64,000 nt of DNA from CAVSWT01 sp963746735 (GTDB lineage: Bacteria > Bacteroidota > Ignavibacteria > Ignavibacteriales > Ignavibacteriaceae), in NCBI GenBank assembly GCA_963746735.1, contig CAVVCO010000022.1, positions 1-64,000 of the forward strand, in the 5' to 3' direction. Every line of letters starts with the position of its first letter. Within the stretch, counting starts at the first letter, position 1. The translations under genes and the position numbers were made by a program. Shown piece by piece: positions 47,132-54,776 of the stretch. The notes under the pieces were generated by a model, which was not told the DNA's origin, did no database searches, and saw nothing but the letters and a program-made list of their open reading frames with translations.

Positions 47132-49303
47132 ATGGAAGCATTTGGTTCAAAATATCTTTTTTTAAAAATTTCTTTTGCTGCTGTAATAATATTAGCTTCA
47201 CAAAACTTTGCGCAGCGATATTGGAATGTTGCAGCACAATTTAGCGGAACAGACAGTAGCTATGTTGCCGTTGCTCCTTATTCAGCATTAGATAATTTAA
47301 CCAGTAATTTTACTATAGAATGCTGGCTGCAAGCAGATACAAACTTGACAGGTACAGTTTTCGGGAAGAGAAATGTGAGGTTGTTGATTGAAGAGACAGG
47401 TGATAAATTCAGATTACGAATTCAAACGGGAAATAATACAAAAATGTATTCCAGAACTTCTGCATCATTAGAACTCCATAAATGGTATCATGTTGCTTGC
47501 ACATATGATGAATCAGGAAGCGGTTCAATGAAAGTATATGTTAATGGGAATCTTGATACTTCAAGAACTGGAACTGGAATAGGGGCAGTGAGTTTTCATG
47601 ATTCCTTATTCATCGGACATTCAGAATACGGCCCTTTCAAAGGAATGATTGATGATATAAGAATTTGGAACAGGGCATTATCGCAATCTGAAATAAGATT
47701 GAATATGAGAAATCCATATGTTGGTGGGCTGAATCAGCAAAATTCAAATTTTGGTACTGGGTTAGTTTTGTCAACAACATTTGATTTTACGTATTCAAGC
47801 GGAAGTAAGTCTCTATATTTTTACGATGGTTATAATACCTACAAAGCTTATAATGTTTCCCCCGTTTACTTAGGTGATTCTCCTTCTCAAACATTAGCAA
47901 TTAATAATTCCCTTGAACTTTCAAATGACGGTGACTATGCCGTTATGCGAAATAATGCAGACATAGAATTATCTGGTCCAGTAACTGCCGAAGCATGGAT
48001 TTATCCAGTTAATTCAACTTCAGGGACTCAATATATTTTGCAAAAAGGCAATGACTATGGAATGTATTTGGAAAATACTGGTAAATTAAGATTTGTTTTT
48101 AACAGTCATGTGGGTACTTCACTTTCAACAATTCCATCAAATCAATGGACACATATAGCAATTACATTCAATAGTTCAGGTGGTGGTAATTTATATATTA
48201 ACGGTAAATATGATGTAGGCTATAATTATGGGGCGCCTTCAACAGCAAATACAGATTCATTATATATAGGTACTTCCGGCGGCTTGAATTATTTTAAAGG
48301 ATATATAGACGGTGTTAAAATATCTAATTATGAAAAAAGCGAAGCTGAAATTAACAGAGATATGTTTAGAGAAATTGATTATAATAATAAACCTAATCCA
48401 CCTAATTCAACAGTAAGTTTGAATTTTGATTTTTATAATTATCCTTCAACTGGAAACGGATATTATTATTATTTAAGGGGAGGCGCTGCTTACTCAACGC
48501 CTGTAGCACAAAATGATGTACCAGTTTCGCCAATAATTGGTTCTGGAACCGAAAACTTTCCTGTTGGTTACTATTTTAAATCTGATTCGAGAAGAATTCC
48601 TCAATTTAATACTGCGGGTTATATGGAAGTAGATAGTTTAAATGTAACAAGTACAACAAGTATTTCAGATTTGAAAATGTTTATCGCATTAAATCACCAA
48701 AATCTTTCGGAACTTCAAATTATTTTATACTCACCTGATGGAGACTCAGTTATTGTTTGGGATAAAAATGGAGGCATTAACAATAATGTAGATAATTTGA
48801 TTACTGTGTTTGATGACGGGTCCGATAATGAATTAGTAAATAATAAATATGTGGATTTTGGGCCAGATATTAAACCGATAAATTCTATAAATACAACTTT
48901 TTCCGGAAAAAATCCAAAAGGTATTTGGAGATTAAAAATTGTTGATTTATATAATGGCAACACCGGATTTTTATATGGCTGGGGCTTAAGATTTAATAAT
49001 GTTACAGGAGTTGAAGAAAATTATACCAGCACAATTCCTTCGGATTATAAACTTGAGCAAAATTATCCGAATCCATTTAACCCAAGTACAACTATTAGTT
49101 ATTCATTGCCTAGAGCCTCGAATGTAAAACTAACTATCTATAATTTATTAGGACAGGAAGTTACAACTTTAGTAAATTCATTTAATCAAGCCGGTAAGCA
49201 TTCAGTTCAATTTAATGCAGCAAACCTAGCTAGTGGAGTTTACATATATTCAATTAAGGCAGATAATTTTTCTGCAACGAAGAAGTTAGTGCTGTTAAAA
49301 TAA
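47132..49303 (+). CDS. Secreted LamG/P-domain protein with type IX sorting domain
   Basis: 723 residues from the ATG at 47132 (AAGGAG 5 nt upstream; TTG 47117 and ATG 47129 are alternatives). Signal peptide ends near SQNFAQ. Two LamG-type concanavalin domains: about 20-190 (NLTSNFTIECWLQ, WYHVACTYDESG, IDDIRIWNRALSQSEI) and 235-400 (VTAEAWIYPVN, WTHIAITFNSSG, GYIDGVKISNYEKSEAEI). Then a proprotein-convertase P-domain-like sandwich (ISDLKMFIALNHQNLSELQI, PKGIWRLKIVDLYNGNTG) and the sorting domain NYPNPFNPSTTISYSL ending KKLVLLK. No protease domain is present. A surface carbohydrate- or matrix-binding role is likely. Confidence 0.9.
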   Translation: MEAFGSKYLFLKISFAAVIILASQNFAQRYWNVAAQFSGTDSSYVAVAPYSALDNLTSNFTIECWLQADTNLTGTVFGKRNVRLLIEETGDKFRLRIQTGNNTKMYSRTSASLELHKWYHVACTYDESGSGSMKVYVNGNLDTSRTGTGIGAVSFHDSLFIGHSEYGPFKGMIDDIRIWNRALSQSEIRLNMRNPYVGGLNQQNSNFGTGLVLSTTFDFTYSSGSKSLYFYDGYNTYKAYNVSPVYLGDSPSQTLAINNSLELSNDGDYAVMRNNADIELSGPVTAEAWIYPVNSTSGTQYILQKGNDYGMYLENTGKLRFVFNSHVGTSLSTIPSNQWTHIAITFNSSGGGNLYINGKYDVGYNYGAPSTANTDSLYIGTSGGLNYFKGYIDGVKISNYEKSEAEINRDMFREIDYNNKPNPPNSTVSLNFDFYNYPSTGNGYYYYLRGGAAYSTPVAQNDVPVSPIIGSGTENFPVGYYFKSDSRRIPQFNTAGYMEVDSLNVTSTTSISDLKMFIALNHQNLSELQIILYSPDGDSVIVWDKNGGINNNVDNLITVFDDGSDNELVNNKYVDFGPDIKPINSINTTFSGKNPKGIWRLKIVDLYNGNTGFLYGWGLRFNNVTGVEENYTSTIPSDYKLEQNYPNPFNPSTTISYSLPRASNVKLTIYNLLGQEVTTLVNSFNQAGKHSVQFNAANLASGVYIYSIKADNFSATKKLVLLK

Positions 49304-49322
49304 TTTTGTATTTATAAAGTAA

Positions 49323-49342
49323 AGACGGGGCATGCCCCGTCT
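49323..49342. terminator. Perfect palindrome AGACGGGGCATGCCCCGTCT between convergent genes
   Basis: 20-nt perfect inverted repeat flanked by AA and CTCTAC, 20 nt after the LamG gene stop and before the convergent AraC gene end. It resembles a widespread intergenic GACGGGGCATGCCCCGTC repeat and can serve both genes as a terminator. Confidence 0.7.
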
Positions 49343-49364
49343 CTACAATATTTATCTTAATGAG

Positions 49365-50210
49365 CTATTTCCCTGGCGAGTTTATTTGCTTCTCATATTC
49401 CGATGGAGTTTTCCCAATGATTGATTTAAATTCTTTTATAAAATGTGCTTGATCAAAATAGCCAAGCTCCAAAGCAAGTTTTGTCCAATCTACAGTTTTA
49501 TTTTTGGCTAACTCTCCTACTGCTTCATGTAATCTGAATCTTTTTATTACCCACTTTGGAGTAACGCCAACATATTGATTGAATAATCTTTGCAAGGTTC
49601 TTTTATTTATTTTCATTCTTTCAACTATGTCATCAACTTTAATAATTGCCCTATCTTCATTTGTGAGATCAATGATTTTATTAATTAAAATTATATTTTC
49701 ATCTTTTTCAGGAAGAAATCTTATTAAGAATTCTTCTGCAGTATTTGCCATCTCTTCTTCTTTTTCAGAATTAAGAATTGAGGCTTCCAGTTTTTCTACA
49801 TCAACATTGAAATATTTATCTAACTCTATGAATTTATTTGTAAGCTTTGAAATATTCTCTTTTATAAAAGGATAAAACGCACCCGGTTTAAATTTGATAC
49901 CTAATACTTTATCGCTGCCTTTAAGAGTTCTTGTATACTTCCCTTCCATTACACCAATAATTCTAGTATAATTTCTTTCAAAAACGATATGAATTGAAGG
50001 ATAAGGTAAAACTTCTGAAGTAAAAATATCTCCATCCGGTAAATTCCATTTTACAATCCAATAGTGTTCAATGAAAAATTCCAATTGCGGTGATGGAAGC
50101 AAACGAATCAGATCAAATTTCTTTTGTCCATGAGTGGGATCCAGAACACCTTTTGGATAATCGGATTTTCTTTGTCGCTTATTTACAATACTTTTTTTAA
50201 TTTCACTCAT
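49365..50210 (-). CDS. AraC-family transcriptional regulator
   Basis: 281 residues. N-terminal domain resembles the DUF6597 ligand-binding type (LPSPQLEFFIEHYWIVKW, EVLPYPSIHIVFE, VLGIKFKPGAFYPFI). C-terminal AraC helix-turn-helix pair: VDDIVERMKINKRTLQRLFNQYVG and LALELGYFDQAHFIKEFKSIIG, followed by TPSEYEK. Probably controls the divergent AHSA1-YdeI pair 120 nt away, whose products belong to families that often sit beside such regulators. Confidence 0.9.
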   Translation of the reverse strand: MSEIKKSIVNKRQRKSDYPKGVLDPTHGQKKFDLIRLLPSPQLEFFIEHYWIVKWNLPDGDIFTSEVLPYPSIHIVFERNYTRIIGVMEGKYTRTLKGSDKVLGIKFKPGAFYPFIKENISKLTNKFIELDKYFNVDVEKLEASILNSEKEEEMANTAEEFLIRFLPEKDENIILINKIIDLTNEDRAIIKVDDIVERMKINKRTLQRLFNQYVGVTPKWVIKRFRLHEAVGELAKNKTVDWTKLALELGYFDQAHFIKEFKSIIGKTPSEYEKQINSPGK

Positions 50211-50332
50211 AATTTAACATTGATATTTTAATCCCTTATAAATTTTTAATTTAATAACCTGGTAAGATATTATTCTCAGAGTTATAAAATTTATTTTAAA
50301 TATTTGAATAAAATAAAAATAAGGAGTCAGTC

Positions 50333-50764
50333 ATGAAAAACAAATTGGTTGCATCAGCAGAAATTAAAATAAATAAGCCAGTATCAAAAGTTTGGGATGC
50401 TCTTACTAATCCTGAACAAATTAAAAAATATTTTTTTGGGACAAATGCAATTTCTGATTGGAAAGTCGGAAGCCCATTGGAATTTAAAGGAGAATGGGAA
50501 GGGAAAGAATACCACGATAAAGGTGTAATCTTAAAATCTGAAAAAGATAAATTATTTCAATACACTTATCTAAGTTCTATGTCTGGAAAAGAAGATAAAC
50601 CAGAAAACTATGCAACGGTTACTTATGAACTATCGTCAAAAGATGGACAAACTAATTTGAAAATACTTCAAGATGGCAATGAATCTGAAGAATCAAAAAA
50701 AAATCATGAGGAGAATTGGAATTATATTTTAAAATCAATTAAAGATTTGTTAGAAAAGGATTAA
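50333..50764 (+). CDS. SRPBCC-fold AHSA1 family protein
   Basis: 143 residues. INKPVSKVWDALTNPEQIKKYFFG starts the START/AHSA1-type fold; VGSPLEFKGEWEGKEYHDKG and TYELSSKDGQTNLKILQDG follow. The fold binds hydrophobic ligands; this bacterial subgroup has no fixed function. AAGGAG before the ATG. First gene of a pair with the YdeI-like gene 9 nt downstream. Confidence 0.88.
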   Translation: MKNKLVASAEIKINKPVSKVWDALTNPEQIKKYFFGTNAISDWKVGSPLEFKGEWEGKEYHDKGVILKSEKDKLFQYTYLSSMSGKEDKPENYATVTYELSSKDGQTNLKILQDGNESEESKKNHEENWNYILKSIKDLLEKD

Positions 50765-50773
50765 ATAATTTTT

Positions 50774-51349
50774 ATGAAACCAATATTTTTCAAAACTCAA
50801 AAAGATTTCCGTAAATGGTTTGAAAATAATTCCCAAAAAGAATCAGAATTAATTGTTGGATTTTATAAAGTAAGTTCAGGTAAACCAAGTATTACATGGT
50901 CCCAATCAGTCGATAAAGCTATATGTTTTGGATGGATTGACGGCGTCAGAAAATCTATAGATGATGAAAGTTATAAGATTCGCTTTACTCCAAGGAAACC
51001 AAGCAGCATTTGGAGCAAAATAAATATAGATAAAGCTGAGGAATTGATTAAAAATAAAATGATGTTGCCTGAAGGATTAGAAGCATTTGAAAAACGAAAA
51101 GATTCTAGATCTAAAATTTACGCTTATGAACAAAAAGATGTAAAGCTTGATAAAGAGTTTGAAAAAATATTTAAAGCAAATAAAAAAGCCTGGGAGTATT
51201 TTCAATCACAACCGCCATCTTATAAAAAGCAGACAATCTGGGGAATAATAAATGCAAAACAGGAAAGCACAAAAATAAAAAGGCTGAATGAACTAATTAA
51301 GGATTCTGAATCTCATCAGCATATTAAACGATTGAGAAGAATTAAATAA
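50774..51349 (+). CDS. YdeI/OmpD-associated family protein
   Basis: 191 residues. FRKWFENNSQKESELIVGFYKVSSGKPSITW and AICFGWIDGVRKSIDDESYKIRFTPRKPSSIWSKIN are the family core, split here only by variable residues; the Lys-rich C-terminus (PPSYKKQTIWGIINAKQESTK) is also typical. Family members are linked to bacteriocin protection or peptide resistance in some bacteria, but the mechanism is unclear. Co-transcribed with the AHSA1 gene. Confidence 0.88.
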   Translation: MKPIFFKTQKDFRKWFENNSQKESELIVGFYKVSSGKPSITWSQSVDKAICFGWIDGVRKSIDDESYKIRFTPRKPSSIWSKINIDKAEELIKNKMMLPEGLEAFEKRKDSRSKIYAYEQKDVKLDKEFEKIFKANKKAWEYFQSQPPSYKKQTIWGIINAKQESTKIKRLNELIKDSESHQHIKRLRRIK

Positions 51350-51422
51350 ATTTCCATTACAGCTAATTTAGAAATATTCTTAAACAAGATTTACTACTAA
51401 AAAATAAATTGATTTAACAAAG

Positions 51423-51443
51423 ATGCTGAAACAAGTTCAGCAT
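51423..51443. repeat. Intergenic palindrome ATGCTGAA/TTCAGCAT
   Basis: Perfect 8-bp stem with 5-nt loop followed by GACA. The motif TTCAGCATGACA is a common dispersed intergenic repeat in Bacteroidota-type genomes. It may act as terminator of the YdeI-family gene. Confidence 0.5.
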
Positions 51444-51461
51444 GACAATATTCCAAAAAGA

Positions 51462-51494
51462 AAAGGACTGAGTCTCTCTCGAACCCAGTCCTTT
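51462..51494 (-). terminator. Terminator of korA-korB copy 2
   Basis: Stem AAAGGACTG/CAGTCCTTT, extended by two more pairs after one mismatch, with a T-rich stretch on the minus strand, about 50 nt beyond korB. Confidence 0.8.
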
Positions 51495-51542
51495 AGCAGT
51501 AAGTGATTTGTTTGTCAAACGGCAAACAAGGTCAATAAATAA

Positions 51543-52580
51543 TTAATTCACTTCCCAGGTATTTCCGCTGAATAATACTTTTTCTAAATCGCCTTCCCCT
51601 TTACTTGATATAACCTGGTCAATTTGATTTACTACTCCTTCATCATAAGTTGGTTTGCTGATTGCTCTAAATACTCCAACCGGATGAGGGAATTCTGGAT
51701 TATCAGTAAAATGAGCAAGGATTGTAGCACGAACCGGGCTCTCATCAAATTCGTCATGAACTAATAAATCATTAACCGAATTTTTATTATCGTTCAAATC
51801 AACAATAACAGGTTTAAATCCATCAAGCTTAATGCCCTTGTCTTTATTCTTACCAAAAATTAAAGGTTTGTTATGTTCTAAATATAGAACATGATCATCT
51901 CTAGTTTCTTTGTTTGTAATATTTTCAAAAGTTCCATCGTTAAAAATTACACAGTTCTGATATATTTCTATAAAAGCAGTGCCTTTATGTGCACCTGCTC
52001 TCCTGATCATTTCCTGCATATGCTTAGGATCTCGATCTATTGCCCTTGCTACAAATGTAGCATTTGCTCCAACAGCTAATGATATAGGATTAAACGGATA
52101 ATCAACACTACCGAAAGGTGAAGTTTTAGTTTTCTTTCCTTGTTCCGAAGTTGGGGAATACTGGCCTTTTGTTAATCCGTAAATTCTGTTGTTAAATAAT
52201 AATATTTTGAAATCAATATTTTTTCTGCACGCATGAATAAAATGATTTCCTCCAATACTAAGTAGATCGCCGTCACCTGTAGCTACCCAGACTGAAAGTT
52301 CGGGATTACTTACTTTAACTCCTGTTGCAATTGCAGGTGCCCTCCCATGTATACCATGAAATCCAAATGTATCCATATAATAAGGGAAACGAGATGAGCA
52401 TCCTATTCCAGAAACCCAAACAATATTTTCTTTTGGGACATCTATAATTTCCGGGAAAGTTCTTTGCACCTGCGCTAGTATTGAATAATCACCGCAGCCC
52501 GGACACCATCTAACATCTATACCAGTTGAAAAATCTTTACTTGTCAACTTTAAATCTTTTACAGCAATTTGATCGCTCAT
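51543..52580 (-). CDS. korB: 2-oxoacid:ferredoxin oxidoreductase beta subunit, copy 2
   Basis: 345 residues. VRWCPGCGDYSILAQVQR (Fe4S4 CxxC), SGIGCSSRFPYY, ATGDGDLLSIGGNHFIH (thiamine diphosphate) and NNRIYGLTKGQYSPTS are all intact. Start ATG overlaps the korA stop (ATGA). Forms the functional enzyme with the fused korA copy 2; likely 2-oxoglutarate, possibly another 2-oxoacid. Together with copy 1 it suggests either two substrates or two growth conditions. Confidence 0.95.
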   Translation of the reverse strand: MSDQIAVKDLKLTSKDFSTGIDVRWCPGCGDYSILAQVQRTFPEIIDVPKENIVWVSGIGCSSRFPYYMDTFGFHGIHGRAPAIATGVKVSNPELSVWVATGDGDLLSIGGNHFIHACRKNIDFKILLFNNRIYGLTKGQYSPTSEQGKKTKTSPFGSVDYPFNPISLAVGANATFVARAIDRDPKHMQEMIRRAGAHKGTAFIEIYQNCVIFNDGTFENITNKETRDDHVLYLEHNKPLIFGKNKDKGIKLDGFKPVIVDLNDNKNSVNDLLVHDEFDESPVRATILAHFTDNPEFPHPVGVFRAISKPTYDEGVVNQIDQVISSKGEGDLEKVLFSGNTWEVN

Positions 52581-54418
52581 TGTTCACCTCTTAAAATTTC
52601 AATTATTTTATCTTCAATATCGCTAATCTTGAAAGGCAATCCGCGTACGATATTTAACTGAACAACTGGAACTAAAAATTCACTTCGTATAATTTTAGCA
52701 AGCTGTCCAAGATTAATTTCCGGAATAAGTACTTTCTTGAAATTCTTTAAAACATATTCAGTGTTTTTTGGAAAAGGATTTATGTATTTAAGATGAGCTT
52801 GAGATACTTTATACCCAGCTTTTCTAGCTTTAATTACAGATTCTTTGATGGTACCGTAAGTTCCACCCCACCCTAATACTAATAGATCACCTTCTTCTTC
52901 ACCATCAACTTTAAGTTCAGGAATATCTTTAGCCATATTTTGAATTTTCTGTTCTCTAATTCTAATCATCTTATCATGATTATCAGGGTCGTAACTAACA
53001 TTACCAGTTATGTTTGCTTTTTCCAATCCGCCAATTCTATGTTCAAGTCCTTGAGTACCTGGAATAGCCCATGGGCGAGCTAAATTTTCATCTCTGTCAT
53101 AAGGAGAAAAATCAGCAATCTTTGTTCTAAATTTAACATGAATATCAGGTAGTTCATTAACATGTGGAATTTTCCATGGTTCAGAACCATTGGCAATATA
53201 TCCATCAGTTAAAAGAATAACAGGAGACATATATTTCAAAGCATATTTTGCTGCTTCAATTGCCATATAAAAACAATCGCTTGGAGATGAAGCTGCAAAC
53301 ACCGCAACCGGTGCTTCACCATTTCTTCCATACATTGCTTGAAGTAGATCAGCTTGTTCGGTTTTAGTTGGCAAACCTGTGCTTGGCCCGCCTCTTTGAA
53401 CATTAACAATTACTAATGGAAGCTCTGTCATTAATGCTAAACCCATTGCTTCGGTTTTTAATGCAAGTCCGGGCCCGCTAGTAGTTGTAAGAGCAAGATT
53501 ACCAGCAAATGCAGCACCTATCGCTGATGTTATACCGGCAATTTCGTCTTCAGCTTGAAAAGTTTTAACACCAAAATTTTTGTAATTGCTTAAATATTGA
53601 AGTATCTCGGAAGCTGGGGTAATTGGATAAGAACCGAGAAACAATGGCAAACCGCTTTTTACAGAGGCTGCTAAAAACCCAAGTGCTGTAGCTTCATTTC
53701 CAGAAATACTCCTGTAAACTCCTTTCGGCAGTTTAGCAGGTTCGACTTCATACCTGGTTGTAAATACTTCTGTCATTTCCCCGAAATTATATCCGGCAAT
53801 TAATGCTTTCTGATTGGCTTCGCCTATTTCAGTTTTGTCTTTAAATTTTTTCTTAATCCAGTTTGTTGTTTGTTCAATTTGACGATCAAATAACCAGTAC
53901 ATTAATCCCAAAGCAAAAAAGTTTTTACATCGTGCAATTTCTTTTGGTGAAAGCTTTGATTCTTCAAGTGCTTTTTGTGTTAAAGAAGTAATCGGAACAC
54001 TAAAAACTTGGTATCCTTTTAAATCTCCATTTTCGAGAGGATTTTTTTCATATCCTGCTAATTGCAAATTCTTTTTATCAAACGCATCACTATTTGCTAT
54101 AATTGTTCCGCCATTTTTTAACTCAGGCAGGTTCTTTTTGATAGCTGCAGGATTCATTGCTACCAAAACATCAGGACGATCACCGGGAGTATGGACATCA
54201 TGGCTCCCGAAATGTAGTTGAAATCCGCTGACTCCGTACACGGTACCTGAAGGCGCACGGATTTCAGCCGGGTAATCAGGGAGGGTACTCAAATCATTAC
54301 CCGCTATTGCAGTGGTCTCACTGAATTGTGACCCGGTAAGCTGCATACCATCTCCTGAATCCCCAGCAAATCTTACTGTAACTTCAGAAAGCTTTTTAAT
54401 TTCTTTTTCTTTAATCAT
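52577..54418 (-). CDS. korA: 2-oxoacid:ferredoxin oxidoreductase alpha subunit (gamma-alpha fusion), copy 2
   Basis: 613 residues, intact. Gamma domain 1-190 (VRFAGDSGDGMQLTGSQFSE, LPDYPAEIRAPSGTVYGV), alpha domain from about 210 (GNEATALGFLAASVKSGLP, SYPITPASEILQYL, FQAEDEIAGITSAIGAA, TTTSGPGLALKTEAMGL, RGGPSTGLPTKTEQADLL) and a C-terminal transketolase-like domain (LLVLGWGGTYGTIKES, YINPFPKNTE). The fused layout is that of KorA of Bacteroidota, Chlorobi and related groups. Supplies reduced ferredoxin, or fixes CO2 in reverse. Confidence 0.95.
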   Translation of the reverse strand: MIKEKEIKKLSEVTVRFAGDSGDGMQLTGSQFSETTAIAGNDLSTLPDYPAEIRAPSGTVYGVSGFQLHFGSHDVHTPGDRPDVLVAMNPAAIKKNLPELKNGGTIIANSDAFDKKNLQLAGYEKNPLENGDLKGYQVFSVPITSLTQKALEESKLSPKEIARCKNFFALGLMYWLFDRQIEQTTNWIKKKFKDKTEIGEANQKALIAGYNFGEMTEVFTTRYEVEPAKLPKGVYRSISGNEATALGFLAASVKSGLPLFLGSYPITPASEILQYLSNYKNFGVKTFQAEDEIAGITSAIGAAFAGNLALTTTSGPGLALKTEAMGLALMTELPLVIVNVQRGGPSTGLPTKTEQADLLQAMYGRNGEAPVAVFAASSPSDCFYMAIEAAKYALKYMSPVILLTDGYIANGSEPWKIPHVNELPDIHVKFRTKIADFSPYDRDENLARPWAIPGTQGLEHRIGGLEKANITGNVSYDPDNHDKMIRIREQKIQNMAKDIPELKVDGEEEGDLLVLGWGGTYGTIKESVIKARKAGYKVSQAHLKYINPFPKNTEYVLKNFKKVLIPEINLGQLAKIIRSEFLVPVVQLNIVRGLPFKISDIEDKIIEILRGEQ

Positions 54419-54776
54419 CTTACTGCTCTATATTTTTTGGTGAAATATTCTTATGTGTGCAATGCCATAAAGTATGCCATTATAATTTTGACCTAAAATG
54501 ATTTGATTTTATTTCAAAAAGAAATGATTTAAGAAATGTTGATATTTTTAATTATCAAATTCTAAAGAATTAAAAAATGAATTTCTTAAAGTTGGGAAGG
54601 CAAATTACACTATGAAACAAATCGCTAAATATGAGAGATTGTTTATTAAACTTACAGTAAATTTAAGAATTGAAATGATGAAAAACGGAATTGTGGAATA
54701 TGATTAAATCCATTATTACATATACCTAATAATAAGTAGTATCTATGCCATTTTTCTCAAAATATTTTAAATAATG
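54419..54776. other. Intergenic region between korA copy 2 and topA
   Basis: 358 bases. It contains the korA promoter. A 31-codon plus frame at 54612-54707 has no family resemblance and is not called. No terminator with a strong stem was found for topA. Confidence 0.45.

Noticed and set aside
54612..54707. 31-codon plus frame between korA and topA
   Set aside because: Too short, no conserved feature, ribosome binding site too far upstream.
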